A DNA stretch of 33,291 nucleotides from Acholeplasmataceae bacterium (GCA_021736335.1 JAIPGC010000010.1:1-33291), one strand, 5' to 3'. Shown: positions 1 to 8,877, counted from the first letter of the stretch. Numbers and translations: made by a program. Notes: generated from the letters alone by a model not told the origin.

Positions 1-60
1 ATGTTTTGTTTGTTAATAGCTCTTATCTTTTTTTTCTTACTTTTGATACACTCATCATCA

Positions 61-77
61 TTCAGTTTTCAAAGACC
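61..77 (-). promoter_or_regulatory. rRNA operon leader, boxA-like motif
   Basis: Read on the minus strand this is GGTCTTTGAAAACTGAA, very like the boxA/leader motif found upstream of 16S rRNA and in Firmicutes rRNA spacers. It lies about 30 nt downstream of promoter P2, so the transcript runs leftward out of the window, probably into an rRNA operon. The rRNA itself is not visible, so that identity is inferred from the leader. Confidence 0.6.
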
Positions 78-108
78 TTCTTGCTCGCCTATTCTTGCGC
101 GCTTATTC

Positions 109-137
109 ATTCTATCATTATAAAATAACCTTGTCAA
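109..137 (-). promoter_or_regulatory. rRNA-type promoter P2
   Basis: A minus-strand TTGACA (132-137), a 17-nt spacer and TAGAAT (109-114) form a near-consensus sigma-A promoter. It is followed by a GC-rich discriminator (GCGCGC), typical of stringently controlled stable-RNA promoters. It sits about 100 nt downstream of a second promoter of identical design. Confidence 0.85.
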
Positions 138-212
138 TACTTTTTTAAGGAAATAAAAACTTATTTTAAGGTTGATAGAACGTTTGCTCCAATTTTTAGG
201 GCGACCTTTATC

Positions 213-241
213 ATTCTATCTTATATAGCCTATAAAGTCAA
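213..241 (-). promoter_or_regulatory. rRNA-type promoter P1
   Basis: A minus-strand TTGACT (236-241), a 17-nt spacer and TAGAAT (213-218) form the upstream member of a tandem pair sharing the same -10 hexamer. The start region (GGTCGCCC) is GC-rich. Apart from these promoters and the leader, the gene-free stretch 1-390 shows only an AT-rich terminator at 255-288. Confidence 0.85.
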
Positions 242-254
242 TACTTTTGATTAT

Positions 255-288
255 AAAAAAAAGAATTCCTTAAAATATATATTTTAGG
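255..288 (-). terminator. Probable terminator of the 391-981 gene
   Basis: On the minus strand an AT-rich hairpin, built on the 16-bp palindrome at 271-286 with flanking CC/GG, is followed by a run of eight T (255-262). It would insulate the rRNA promoters from the upstream membrane-protein gene. The stem is weak because it is nearly all A/T. Confidence 0.5.
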
Positions 289-390
289 TGTATTCTTATG
301 AACATATTTTAGCTCTTAAATTATATGTTATTAGACCTGTTAAGTCTATTTAGACAGGAAATTCAAAGTATCTCTTTCTATATATAAAGA

Positions 391-981
391 CTATAGCTCA
401 ATATAGTGGATATTTTTGTAACGATATATCTCGCGGTATAACTCGAGGAAAAAGATATATAAACCAGCTTGATAGATCATATAAAAGAATGGCAAAACTG
501 TCTCAGAAATAGATGGAGACGATTGTGTGGTGAAGATCGTGATAAAGGAGATGACTAAAAACGCTAAACAATAGAGTCCAATAACTGAAATTAAAACAAA
601 TCCCTTAATTCTCAATGCATCCATTTCTTCATCTTTGAATTGGAGTATACACATGCTAAATACACTAAATTTGATCATTAAAATAAGTGCTGATAAAAGT
701 CCAATACCTGAAATGATTCCAAACTCAATAATAAGAAAATGGAAAAACCCCGCGATGATTGTACCTAATAATAATGACTTAAATTTAACATTATCTTTAA
801 ATGTTACGTAAAGACCTACAAGTCCAATAATTAAGGTTAGTTCACCAAATCTAACATATATATCTGAAAAAGGGAAATAACTATTTATTTCCTCAATGTA
901 TAAACCGATAAAATTTAAAATATGACTGATGATTCCTAAAATACATGAAACCAGAATAAGCACAATAGAAAATTGCTTCAC
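391..981 (-). CDS. Multi-pass membrane protein, unknown function
   Basis: I do not recognise this gene. It encodes about 196 residues with roughly six hydrophobic segments, so it is an integral membrane protein. No catalytic or binding motif is visible. I chose the GTG at 979-981 because GGGGGA sits six bases upstream; the product then begins VKQFSIVLILV, entering a membrane segment at once. An in-frame ATG at 1020 would add 13 residues, but it has a weak ribosome site and falls inside a possible extended -10 (TGGTAAAAT). The gene lies alone between the rseP terminator and the rRNA-type promoters and reads in the same direction as both. Confidence 0.65.
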   Translation of the reverse strand: MKQFSIVLILVSCILGIISHILNFIGLYIEEINSYFPFSDIYVRFGELTLIIGLVGLYVTFKDNVKFKSLLLGTIIAGFFHFLIIEFGIISGIGLLSALILMIKFSVFSMCILQFKDEEMDALRIKGFVLISVIGLYCLAFLVISFITIFTTQSSPSISETVLPFFYMIYQAGLYIFFLELYREIYRYKNIHYIEL

Positions 982-1010
982 ATGAAATCCCCCAAAACAA
1001 TATATGTTAT

Positions 1011-1019
1011 ATTTTACCA
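1011..1019 (-). promoter_or_regulatory. Possible extended -10 for the 391-981 gene
   Basis: The minus strand reads TGG-TAAAAT, an extended -10, the same element as in the gap promoter. No good -35 is visible. A transcript from here would start downstream of the ATG at 1020 and so favours the GTG start at 981. Confidence 0.35.
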
Positions 1020-1037
1020 TTTTTTTCTTTTATTTAA

Positions 1038-1062
1038 ATAAAAAAGGGATAAATTATCCCTT
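1038..1062 (-). terminator. Terminator of the uppS-cdsA-dxr-rseP operon
   Basis: On the minus strand an 8-bp stem (AAGGGATA, loop 3, TATCCCTT; 1044-1062) is followed by a T-run. The rseP stop codon lies inside the hairpin. Confidence 0.8.
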
Positions 1063-2622
1063 AATTAGTCTAATAATGTCATTATAAGTCACAAATACAA
1101 ATAGACCCATGAGTAATAAAAACATAACGTTATTGATTGTATTTTCAATTTTTCGATTCAACTGTTTCTTAGTTACTGCTTCAATACCTAAAAATACGAG
1201 TCTTCCTCCATCTAAAGCAGGGATTGGCAATAGGTTTAATAAACCAATATTGATGCTTAAGAATCCTGTAAAACCTATCAATGCAATGATACCTTGACTG
1301 GTCGTGCTACTTACTAATGAGAAGATCCCAATTGGTCCTGATAAATCACCAATACCAACATCTTCATGTGTATTGAATAGTAAACCAATCGTATTAAATA
1401 CTTGCATCATATTCTTGTAAAAAGTCTTAAATGGATAAGTTAACGTATAGCCTATATTAAACTGTGATTCAGGTGTGATACCAATCTGATAAATGATTGG
1501 TTGATAGCCTAATTTAGTCAAAGCATTATCACTGATCAGTGTGAATGTTGCTTGTGATTCAACACCTTCTCTTTCGTAGAAAACGGTGATGTCTCCTCTT
1601 GTGTTATTTGTAAAAAACAATATGATATCATCCCAAGTATTGATATCGTATTCAAATGAATTAATCTTAAATTTAGTGATTAGATCACCAGACTGCAAGC
1701 CCCCATCTGTAGATGCTCTACCAAACGCTTGTCCAATGATAGCTTCACTACTATAAGCCGTATGATTTGCATCAATATTGGCGATTCCAGCCATTTGAAT
1801 GATGACTGCGATATCTACTTCATCTTCAACCATTTCAATGTTATTATGCAAATATTTGATAGAAATAGTTGAGGAACTATTACTGCTCATCACAAGTGAT
1901 AAATCATTCCAATCCGTTATTGGAACACCATTGATTTCTATGATTGAATCACCTGAAACTAATCCTATAGTATCAGCAGCTGATCCACTAGATATGTCAC
2001 CAATGACATTGCTTTCAAGTGTTGGTTTGAATACAAAGAATCCAACAATTAAGAACAATACAAGTGCTAAAATAAAATTCATCAGTGGTCCTGCGAATAT
2101 CACTAAAAATCTTTGCCAAAGGGTTTTATTTTCAAAACTCTTTTCACTTGGAGTAATCCACATCTCTTTTTTAGGAGCAAACACATATACTGTATCTCTT
2201 AGAGCAGGATAAATCTTAGACACACCATCAACTTCTAGTTCAATGAATATTGGGTCAAAATCCTTCCCATATAAATCGTAGGATTTAACAATACCCACAA
2301 CATCACTTGGCATATCTTTATTTAAAATAATTTGATATATTTTTCCTTGATCATTGACTTTAACACCAATGATTTGATCTTTTTTGATTAAAGCGTCGTT
2401 GACACTTTCACCGGCCATTGAAACGTAACCACCAATAGGAATACTTCTGATTGAGTAAACTGTTTCGCCTTTTCTTTTTTGATAGACTACAGGTCCCATA
2501 CCAATCGCAAATTCATGGCATAAAATGCCAGCTCTTTTTGCAAAATAGAAATGACCGAATTCGTGTATTAAAATGATAACTCCTAGAACCAGGAGGAAGA
2601 TGATGATATTGAGTATGAGCAT
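1054..2622 (-). CDS. rseP: RseP-type site-2 zinc metalloprotease
   Basis: Membrane-embedded M50 protease that cleaves transmembrane segments of substrates such as anti-sigma factors or leftover signal peptides. The zinc motif HEFGH is at residues 20-24 in the first membrane segment; the second metal motif LLPIPALDGG lies near residue 471 (Asp). Two PDZ-like segments lie between them: one around residues 200-250 (SGDSIIEINGVPI) and a second around 295-350 (SGDLITKF). At 522 residues it is longer than the usual 420-450, owing to an extra segment after the first membrane helix and the second PDZ-like region. It is the last gene of the uppS-cdsA-dxr-rseP operon, 3 bp after dxr, a conserved Firmicutes order. 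Confidence 0.93.
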   Translation of the reverse strand: MLILNIIIFLLVLGVIILIHEFGHFYFAKRAGILCHEFAIGMGPVVYQKRKGETVYSIRSIPIGGYVSMAGESVNDALIKKDQIIGVKVNDQGKIYQIILNKDMPSDVVGIVKSYDLYGKDFDPIFIELEVDGVSKIYPALRDTVYVFAPKKEMWITPSEKSFENKTLWQRFLVIFAGPLMNFILALVLFLIVGFFVFKPTLESNVIGDISSGSAADTIGLVSGDSIIEINGVPITDWNDLSLVMSSNSSSTISIKYLHNNIEMVEDEVDIAVIIQMAGIANIDANHTAYSSEAIIGQAFGRASTDGGLQSGDLITKFKINSFEYDINTWDDIILFFTNNTRGDITVFYEREGVESQATFTLISDNALTKLGYQPIIYQIGITPESQFNIGYTLTYPFKTFYKNMMQVFNTIGLLFNTHEDVGIGDLSGPIGIFSLVSSTTSQGIIALIGFTGFLSINIGLLNLLPIPALDGGRLVFLGIEAVTKKQLNRKIENTINNVMFLLLMGLFVFVTYNDIIRLIKG

Positions 2623-2625
2623 GTG

Positions 2626-3762
2626 TTACCTCTTTTCATAAGTTTTTCGTATCATTTCTTGAATGTAATCATCAGTTTCAATGATTTGATCAAGACTAGG
2701 ATGATCTATATTTTTAAATTTGTTAACTGTTTGAATAACAATATTTTCAATCTCTAAAAATGATATTTGATCTGTTAAGAATAATTTAACAGCTATTTCG
2801 TTTGCAGCATTCATTACCGTAGGTAATAATCCACCTTTTTTCCCGACTTGATAAGCAAGTTCTAATAATGGAAATCTTTGAAAATCCATAGGTTTAAAAC
2901 TTAAATTTGTTAATTCAAGATGTCTTTCATATGCTCTGCGCTCTGGATAGAAAAGTGCATATGCAATAGGTATTTTCATATCTGAAATACTTAGGCTTGC
3001 TTTGATCGTGCCATCAATGAAATAGATGAGACCATGAACCATACTTTCTTGATGCAATATAGTTTCAATTTGATCATAAGGTAATCCAAATAAATGATGA
3101 GCTTCAATAACTTCTAAACCTTTGTTCATCATGGTTGCACTATCTATAGTTATTTTATCGCCCATTTGCCAATTTGGGTGCATTAACGCATCTTTTTTTG
3201 TCACTTGGCTCAATGCTTCTCTTGAAAGGTTTCTAAAAGCACCACCGCTTGCAGTAATGACAATCTTTTTAACAGAAGAAAGTTCTTCTCCATTTAGTAC
3301 TTGCCATAATGCACTATGCTCACTGTCAATTGGATATAACTTAACTTGATATTCTTTAACTAATTGATTAACTATCTCTCCAGCCATGACAAGTGTTTCT
3401 TTATTTGCTAAAGCAATATCTTTACCACTTCTGATAGCAGCAACCGTTGGTTTTAGTCCTGCTGATCCTGATAATGCATTAACTAGAATGCCAGGTTTAG
3501 GATATTCTGCAAGTCTGATTAATCCAGAGTCTCCAATAACGAACTTGATATTTGGGTATTTATTTTCATAATCTCTTAGATTGGAGGAATCTCTTAAACA
3601 TACAAGTTCAACTGAAAAATGATTTAAAATTTCGTGATTAAGTTGATGGCTATTCCCTAGTGAAATACCAATCAAATGAAAAGCATTCTGATTTTCCTTA
3701 AGCACTTCTAAGGTCTGACGACCAATAGAGCCTGCGGCACCAAGAATATAAATATTTTTCAT
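2626..3762 (-). CDS. dxr: 1-deoxy-D-xylulose 5-phosphate reductoisomerase
   Basis: Converts DXP to 2-C-methyl-D-erythritol 4-phosphate with NADPH, the committed step of the MEP isoprenoid pathway. The N-terminal Rossmann motif ILGAAGSIGRQTLEVL is intact, as are the metal-binding PIDSEHSALWQ, the ITASGGAFR loop and the HPNWQMGDKITIDSATMMNK signature. The length of 378 residues is normal. Its start overlaps the cdsA stop by 4 bp, and rseP follows after 3 bp. Upstream, uppS uses the pathway's products to make C55 polyprenyl diphosphate. Presence of Dxr indicates MEP rather than mevalonate synthesis. Confidence 0.96.
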   Translation of the reverse strand: MKNIYILGAAGSIGRQTLEVLKENQNAFHLIGISLGNSHQLNHEILNHFSVELVCLRDSSNLRDYENKYPNIKFVIGDSGLIRLAEYPKPGILVNALSGSAGLKPTVAAIRSGKDIALANKETLVMAGEIVNQLVKEYQVKLYPIDSEHSALWQVLNGEELSSVKKIVITASGGAFRNLSREALSQVTKKDALMHPNWQMGDKITIDSATMMNKGLEVIEAHHLFGLPYDQIETILHQESMVHGLIYFIDGTIKASLSISDMKIPIAYALFYPERRAYERHLELTNLSFKPMDFQRFPLLELAYQVGKKGGLLPTVMNAANEIAVKLFLTDQISFLEIENIVIQTVNKFKNIDHPSLDQIIETDDYIQEMIRKTYEKR

Positions 3763-4703
3763 AATATGACCATAGCTGGGAAGAATCGATAAATCAATAA
3801 GAACACAGCAGTTAAAAACATAGCAACAAACAATGCAGAATCAAATCGATCTAACAATCCACCATGTCCTGGTAAAATCGTACCGAAATCTTTGATATTA
3901 TATGTTCTTTTTAATCTAGATGCTACTAAATCACCAATTTGTGCAAAAACACTTGAAAGGAAAGTTACAGGAACAATAATGAATCCTTGAACCCATATTG
4001 GCAGGTTTTCACCAAGACTTGAGAAATTTTCAAGTAAAGTCTTTTCACCACCAGCATTTAAAAAGCTTCCCATCCATGATGTTGGTGTAAAGACAAATCC
4101 ATAGAATAAGGCAAATGAAGAGGCAATAAGAGTCGCAAATATCGTCCCTGCAATCGCACCTTCCCAAGACTTCTTAGGACTTATATGTGGAGCAAGTTTA
4201 TGCTTGCCGAATTTCATACCAAACAAATAAGCAAATATATCTGTTGCTGCTGTTATTAAAAGTAGATAAACGATGAAACGAACACCTAAAAATCTTAAGA
4301 TAACAATAGATGCAGCACCTAAACCAACATAATTGATGACCATCAAAGCTTTACCAACGTCTTCACCATTGAAATCTTTAAACAAGACAAGAAAACTGAG
4401 TAATATGATTGTAAATAGTGGAATTGTGATACTTAAAACACCATTTGCTTCTAATGGATTGTGTTCAACAGCACCTAGTACACCACCAACACTTGCAAAA
4501 GTTCCAAGTGTCAATAAGACAATACCTAATCTTGCCCAAAATTGAAATTTCTTTTTTGTTTCATACATGCGTATCATTTCTAATGCTGCAATCACAACAA
4601 AAATCATCATGAAGATCTGAAAGACCTCAAGAAGATTTGGAATTGTAAAAACTGGTATTAATATGACTGAGAGCACAATGCCCGTGACTAAACGATCTTT
4701 CAT
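3759..4703 (-). CDS. cdsA: Phosphatidate cytidylyltransferase (CDP-DAG synthase)
   Basis: Makes CDP-diacylglycerol from phosphatidic acid and CTP in the membrane, the branch point to phosphatidylglycerol and cardiolipin. The protein has 314 residues with about eight hydrophobic segments. The C-terminal CDS signature is clear: SPKKSWEGAIAGT, then GDLVASRLKRTYNIKDFG and LPGHGGLLDRFDS. It overlaps uppS by 4 bp upstream and dxr by 4 bp downstream, so translation is probably coupled. Its length is slightly above the typical 260-280, from longer loops between membrane segments. Confidence 0.94.
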   Translation of the reverse strand: MKDRLVTGIVLSVILIPVFTIPNLLEVFQIFMMIFVVIAALEMIRMYETKKKFQFWARLGIVLLTLGTFASVGGVLGAVEHNPLEANGVLSITIPLFTIILLSFLVLFKDFNGEDVGKALMVINYVGLGAASIVILRFLGVRFIVYLLLITAATDIFAYLFGMKFGKHKLAPHISPKKSWEGAIAGTIFATLIASSFALFYGFVFTPTSWMGSFLNAGGEKTLLENFSSLGENLPIWVQGFIIVPVTFLSSVFAQIGDLVASRLKRTYNIKDFGTILPGHGGLLDRFDSALFVAMFLTAVFLLIYRFFPAMVIL

Positions 4704-5374
4704 GCTAAACCTCCAAAACGCCGCTGTCTATCTTGATAACTTTTTAGTGCTTTTTTTAATTCTTTTTCTGAGAAAGCTGGCCAATGAACCTTTGTAAAAT
4801 AAAATTCAGCATACGATGCTTGCCATAAAAGAAAATTTGACAATCTTTGTTCTCCACTTGTGCGAATTAACAAATCTATTGGCTCTTTAACCATAAGGTT
4901 TGCTTCTATGGATTTTATTGTTATAGGTTTTTCTGATAGATTTGCTGCTCTTACGATTTCATCGTATGAACCATAATCTGCAGCAATTGTTAGTTCAAAT
5001 CCTTGATGGGATTTGGTTTCATCTTCGATGATATTGATGACTTCAAGAAGTTCCTTTGAAAAACGATCTCTTCTACCTACAAAAGTGATTTTGTAATCAA
5101 TTTCAGATATGCGTTCACGATTTTCATGAAACATTTCAATCGGTTTCGTCATCAAATAATTGACTTCATCCTCAGGGCGCTTCCAATTTTCTGTAGAAAA
5201 TGCATAGACAGTAAGCTTCTTAATGCCTAAATTTTTTGCAGCTTTAGCTATAGTAAAAAGATTCCTTCCGCCTTGATAATGACCAAAGGATCTTGGTTGT
5301 CTGTATTTTTTTGCCCATCTTCCATTTCCATCGAGTATGATTGCAACATGTGCTGGTATCATTTTTTCATTCAT
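4700..5374 (-). CDS. uppS: Undecaprenyl diphosphate synthase
   Basis: A cis-prenyltransferase that extends farnesyl diphosphate with isopentenyl diphosphate to the long-chain lipid carrier. Family motifs are intact: AIILDGNGRWAKK with the catalytic Asp near the N-terminus, LTVYAFSTENWKRP, and near the C-terminus DLLIRTSGEQRLSNFLLWQ. At 224 residues it is a little shorter than most (about 240-250). The ribosome site AAGGTGA precedes the ATG. It is the first gene of its operon, preceded by a promoter and by the frr terminator. In a wall-less organism the carrier would serve glycosylation or lipoglycan synthesis, which is inference. Confidence 0.95.
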   Translation of the reverse strand: MNEKMIPAHVAIILDGNGRWAKKYRQPRSFGHYQGGRNLFTIAKAAKNLGIKKLTVYAFSTENWKRPEDEVNYLMTKPIEMFHENRERISEIDYKITFVGRRDRFSKELLEVINIIEDETKSHQGFELTIAADYGSYDEIVRAANLSEKPITIKSIEANLMVKEPIDLLIRTSGEQRLSNFLLWQASYAEFYFTKVHWPAFSEKELKKALKSYQDRQRRFGGLA

Positions 5375-5392
5375 TCTAGTTCACCTTAATAC

Positions 5393-5421
5393 ATTATACT
5401 CTATTTGCTCTATATTTTAAA
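5393..5421 (-). promoter_or_regulatory. Candidate uppS operon promoter
   Basis: The minus strand carries a perfect TATAAT (5393-5398) 17 nt from a weak -35, TTTAAA (5416-5421). It lies between the frr terminator and the uppS start. Confidence 0.55.
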
Positions 5422-5450
5422 TATTTACAATATTTTAACACATTTCGACA

Positions 5451-5471
5451 AAAAAAGGCACAAAGCCTTTT
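5451..5471 (-). terminator. Terminator after frr
   Basis: On the minus strand AAAAGGC, loop TTTGT, GCCTTTT and further T residues form a compact intrinsic terminator. It ends the rpsB-tsf-pyrH-frr operon. Confidence 0.85.
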
Positions 5472-5486
5472 AATGTTGTTTAAGTT

Positions 5487-6041
5487 TTATATTTTTAGTA
5501 GTTCTTCTGACTTTTCTTTGACGACTTCATCGACATGTTTAACATATGTATTTGTCAATTCTTGAATATCTTCGAGATAACCTTTTTCATCATCTTCTGA
5601 TAGCTCAAGTCTCTTGATATGCTCATTGCCATCACGTCTAACATTTCTGACACCAACTTTGCCGTGCTCACCATGTCTTTCAACATCTTTAACGAGCTCT
5701 TTTCTTCTTTGCTCAGTTAAAGCTGGAAGAATGAGTCTGATACCGACGCCATCATTAATAGGATTCAATCCTAAATCTGATGCGTGAATGGCATGTTCGA
5801 TGCTCTTTAGTGTGGACTTATCGAAAGGTTTGATGAAAAGTTGATTACCTTCAACAGCTGAAATTGATGAGATCTGTTTGAGTGGCGTGTCTACACCATA
5901 ATAGTTAATTGCGATTTTATCTAAAAGAGCAGGATTTGCTCTTCCTGTACGAATACTGGCGAGTTCTCTTCTTAGAACTTCAACAGTTTTCGACATGTGA
6001 TCTTCGACTTCCATTAAAATTAAATCTGCTTGTTCACTCAT
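5487..6041 (-). CDS. frr: Ribosome recycling factor
   Basis: Acts with EF-G to split post-termination ribosomes. At 184 residues it is the standard family length. Visible signatures are VLRRELASIRTGRANPALLD and VGVRNVRRDGNEHIKRL, both hallmark RRF stretches in the three-helix bundle. The start ATG is 4 bp after the pyrH stop. It is the last gene of the rpsB-tsf-pyrH-frr operon, an order widely conserved in bacteria, and is followed by an intrinsic terminator. Confidence 0.97.
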   Translation of the reverse strand: MSEQADLILMEVEDHMSKTVEVLRRELASIRTGRANPALLDKIAINYYGVDTPLKQISSISAVEGNQLFIKPFDKSTLKSIEHAIHASDLGLNPINDGVGIRLILPALTEQRRKELVKDVERHGEHGKVGVRNVRRDGNEHIKRLELSEDDEKGYLEDIQELTNTYVKHVDEVVKEKSEELLKI

Positions 6042-6045
6042 ATGT

Positions 6046-6759
6046 TTAAACCTCCCATTTAACGAGAGTCCCTATTGGTTCTCCCAATACAGCTTTCTTA
6101 ATATTTCCATGTTCATTCATATTGAACACCAAAATGTCGATTTTATTTTCACGACAAATGGATGCTGCAGTAGAATCCATGACATCTAGTTTTTGTTGTA
6201 AGACTTGATCTTGTGATACATTTGAGAACATGATAGCATCCTTATGTTTTCTTGGATCTTTATCATAAACACCTTCAACACCATTTTTAGCCATCAAGAT
6301 GATATCAGCATTGAGTTCAGCCGCACGAAGTGCTGCTGCAGTGTCTGTTGAAAAGAATGGTGAACCTGTTCCTCCGGAAAAGATTAATACCCTTCCTTTT
6401 TCAAAATGTCTCATGGCTCTTCTTCTGATATATGGTTCAGCAACAGCTGCAACAGGTAATACTGTCATAACTCTAGTTGGAACTTCTACAGATTCTAAAG
6501 CATCCTGAAGCGCTAAACCATTCATGATGGTTCCTAGCATACCCATGTAATCAGCTTGTGCACGATCCATGCCTAATTCTTCTCCAGTTTTTCCTCGCCA
6601 TAGGTTACCAGCACCTACAACAATTCCTACCTGGACTCCAAGTAAGTATAATTCTTTGATTTCGGTGGCAATGCCTTTCACAGTTGTAGGATGAATTCCG
6701 TATGTTCCATTACCTTTCAATGCTTCTCCACTAAGTTTTAAAATAACTCTTTGGTACAT
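6046..6759 (-). CDS. pyrH: UMP kinase
   Basis: Bacterial-type UMP kinase (amino-acid kinase fold) phosphorylating UMP to UDP. The protein is 237 residues, normal for the family. Motifs include the N-terminal [12 protein letters not shown], the phosphate-binding [24 protein letters not shown] and [14 protein letters not shown]. The ribosome site AAAGGGGTG lies upstream of the ATG. It lies 22 bp after tsf and 4 bp before frr, in the usual translation operon. Confidence 0.97.
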   Translation of the reverse strand: MYQRVILKLSGEALKGNGTYGIHPTTVKGIATEIKELYLLGVQVGIVVGAGNLWRGKTGEELGMDRAQADYMGMLGTIMNGLALQDALESVEVPTRVMTVLPVAAVAEPYIRRRAMRHFEKGRVLIFSGGTGSPFFSTDTAAALRAAELNADIILMAKNGVEGVYDKDPRKHKDAIMFSNVSQDQVLQQKLDVMDSTAASICRENKIDILVFNMNEHGNIKKAVLGEPIGTLVKWEV

Positions 6760-6781
6760 CTATGCCACACCCCTTTAATTT

Positions 6782-7657
6782 TTATTTACGTACTTGAGCA
6801 GCTACTTCAGCTGCGAAATCTTCTTCTTTCTTTTCAATACCTTCTCCAACTTCTAAACGAATAAAGCTAAGAACTGATGTTTGATTTGATTTCAAGTATG
6901 CACTTACCTTAACTTCAGGGTCTTTAACAAATCCTTGGTCAACCAAGCAAATGTCTTGTAAGTACTTGTTAACACGTCCAAGAACCATTTTTTCTACGAT
7001 ATTAGCAGGTTTGCCTTCTAATAAAGCTTGTTGAGTTAAAATGTGTTTTTCGTGTTCTAATAATTCTTGATCGACTTGTGTACGGTCAAGGAATAATGGT
7101 TTTTGTGCTGCAATATGCATAGCAATATCTTTAGCTACTTCTGGTTTGTCACTTGATAAAACTGCAAGGACTGCAATACGTCCTCCCATATGCTTGTAGT
7201 ATCCAAAACCTTGTTCATCACTTTTTACAACTCTAGTCACGCGTCTTAGTGATAATTTTTCACCGATAGTCGCAGTAGCATCTGCTAAGATAAGTTCTAA
7301 AGTTTTACCTTCTGTTTCAAGTGCAAGTGATTCTTCAGTAGTTGTTGCTTTTGAATCTAATATTGTTTGTCCAACTTTATTGAGTAAATCTAAGAATTTT
7401 TCGTTTTTAGCAACAAAATCTGTTTCTGAATTTAATTCATAAATCACAGCTTCATTACCTTCAACAACAACATTACATAATCCTTCAGCTGCGATTCTTC
7501 CAGCTTTTTTAGCTGCTTTAGCAATACCTTTTTCTCTAAGGTAATCAATTGCTGCTTCAATGTCTCCATCTGTATGTGTTAACGCACCTTTGCAGTCCAT
7601 CATGCCTGCTCCAGTTCTTTCTCTTAATTCTTTAACTAACTGGGCTGTTATAGCCAT
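6782..7657 (-). CDS. tsf: Elongation factor Ts
   Basis: Nucleotide exchange factor for EF-Tu. The N-terminal UBA-like domain [19 protein letters not shown] is diagnostic, followed by the conserved [13 protein letters not shown] of the core domain. The 291-residue length is normal. A GGAGG ribosome site precedes the ATG. It lies downstream of rpsB with a strong hairpin in the 74-bp gap, which may lower its expression relative to S2. Confidence 0.97.
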   Translation of the reverse strand: MAITAQLVKELRERTGAGMMDCKGALTHTDGDIEAAIDYLREKGIAKAAKKAGRIAAEGLCNVVVEGNEAVIYELNSETDFVAKNEKFLDLLNKVGQTILDSKATTTEESLALETEGKTLELILADATATIGEKLSLRRVTRVVKSDEQGFGYYKHMGGRIAVLAVLSSDKPEVAKDIAMHIAAQKPLFLDRTQVDQELLEHEKHILTQQALLEGKPANIVEKMVLGRVNKYLQDICLVDQGFVKDPEVKVSAYLKSNQTSVLSFIRLEVGEGIEKKEEDFAAEVAAQVRK

Positions 7658-7703
7658 ATATAAATCCTCCTATAGATTTCATTTGTTGTATTTTTTTAAA
7701 GAT

Positions 7704-7726
7704 AAAGGGGATAAGTTATCCCCTTT
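7704..7726 (-). terminator. rpsB-tsf intercistronic hairpin (attenuating or processing)
   Basis: An 11-bp inverted repeat (AAAGGGGATAA / TTATCCCCTTT) on the minus strand lies 5 bp after the rpsB stop. It is followed by TATCTTTA, an imperfect T tract, so it may terminate partially or stabilise the rpsB 3' end rather than stop all transcription. No separate tsf promoter is evident. Confidence 0.65.
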
Positions 7727-7731
7727 TAGCA

Positions 7732-8790
7732 TTATTTTAGTACGTCAATAAGTTCTGCTTTTTTAAGGGTTGAATAACCGGTAATTCCACGTTCTTTAGC
7801 TAATGAACGTAGTTCAGCAACAGTCTTTGCTTCAAGATCATCTGATGCTGTTTCAACTGCAGCAACTTCAACTTTTTCTTCTACTTTAGCTGCTGCGACA
7901 ACTTCTTTAGCAACGACTTTTTTAACGACAACTTTTTCTTCAGCTGGTTTTTCAACTGCTGGTTCAACAGCCACTTTTTCAGCAACTACTTTTTCTGCAG
8001 GAGCTGGTTTTTGATAAGCAGGTCTTGCATTATCTCTTGGCTTATATGCTGGTCTGTCTCTCTTTGGAGGTGCAGAAGTTATAGGTTCATCTTCGAACTT
8101 TTCTACAACGCCACCTTGAGCTTCAATAACTGCATTACCCATAACCCAAGCAATTAATTTAACTGCACGGATTGCATCATCATTAGCTGGGATAATATGA
8201 TCAACATCATCTGGATCACAGTTTGTATCAACGATACCAAATACTGCAATACCTAATTTACGAGCTTCTAAAATCGCATTTCTTTCTTTTCTTGGATCAA
8301 CAATGAAAATAGCTTCTGGAACTTTTTTCATGTCTTTAATTCCGCCAAGGAATTTTTCCAAACGTTCACGTTCGTGCTTCAATTGTTGAACTTCTTTTTT
8401 AGGAAGTTTTTCAAAAATACCATCTGTTTCCATCTTGTAGAGATCATGTAGTCTCTTAATCCGACGACGAATGGTCTTGAAGTTTGTTAAGGTTCCACCT
8501 AACCAACGTTGATCAACATAAAATTGACCTGTACGAATAGCTTCTACTTTAACAGCTTCTTGAGCTTGTTTCTTTGTACCGATAAACAGTACCTTACCGC
8601 CATCTTGCACGATTTTGAATAGTGCTTGATAAGCCTTCTCGATTTCTTCAGCTGTCTTTTTTAGGTCAATGATATAAATACCATTTCTAGACGTGAAGAT
8701 GTATGGTGCCATTTTAGGATTCCAACGACGTGTTGCGTGGCCGAAATGTACACCAGATTCCAATAATTGTTTCATTGAAACGACTGCCAT
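7732..8790 (-). CDS. rpsB: 30S ribosomal protein S2 with C-terminal SAP-like extension
   Basis: Small-subunit protein S2. The body has the hallmarks [20 protein letters not shown] near the N-terminus, [10 protein letters not shown]-like [15 protein letters not shown], and [11 protein letters not shown]. The start is the ATG at 8790, with a GGAGG site 10 bases upstream; an in-frame ATG at 8871 sits inside a leader hairpin and lacks a ribosome site. The product of about 352 residues exceeds the usual 230-260. After the S2 fold comes a Lys/Ala/Val/Glu/Pro-rich linker (about 80 residues), then a terminal module, [20 protein letters not shown] and KKAELIDVL, matching the SAP/Rho-N-like helix-turn-helix pattern. 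It is first in its operon, under a good promoter. Confidence 0.95.
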   Translation of the reverse strand: MAVVSMKQLLESGVHFGHATRRWNPKMAPYIFTSRNGIYIIDLKKTAEEIEKAYQALFKIVQDGGKVLFIGTKKQAQEAVKVEAIRTGQFYVDQRWLGGTLTNFKTIRRRIKRLHDLYKMETDGIFEKLPKKEVQQLKHERERLEKFLGGIKDMKKVPEAIFIVDPRKERNAILEARKLGIAVFGIVDTNCDPDDVDHIIPANDDAIRAVKLIAWVMGNAVIEAQGGVVEKFEDEPITSAPPKRDRPAYKPRDNARPAYQKPAPAEKVVAEKVAVEPAVEKPAEEKVVVKKVVAKEVVAAAKVEEKVEVAAVETASDDLEAKTVAELRSLAKERGITGYSTLKKAELIDVLK

Positions 8791-8805
8791 AAAATTAAAT
8801 CCTCC

Positions 8806-8877
8806 ATTTTTGTTTTTTTCTTCTGTACCACTTAAGACTGGCTCACCCGAAGGCACTAGAGCAGTAAACATGGTACA
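8806..8877 (-). promoter_or_regulatory. Structured rpsB leader, candidate S2 autoregulatory RNA
   Basis: The 5' leader folds into a long hairpin on the minus strand: the outer stem TGTACCA (8871-8877) pairs with TGGTACA (8824-8830). An inner stem ACTG-CTC pairs with GAG-CCAGT, and it is capped by CC-UUCG-GG. This compact, GC-richer fold just before the S2 ribosome site fits a ribosomal-protein autoregulatory leader. That role is inferred from position and shape only. Confidence 0.55.

Noticed and set aside
174-187. cre-like word (AGAACGTTTGCT) between the rRNA promoters
   Set aside because: Only about 11 of 14 positions match; too weak to call.
8791-8871. Longer rpsB starting at the upstream ATG
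   Set aside because: The 27 added residues come from the leader hairpin, and the GGAGG site points to 8790.
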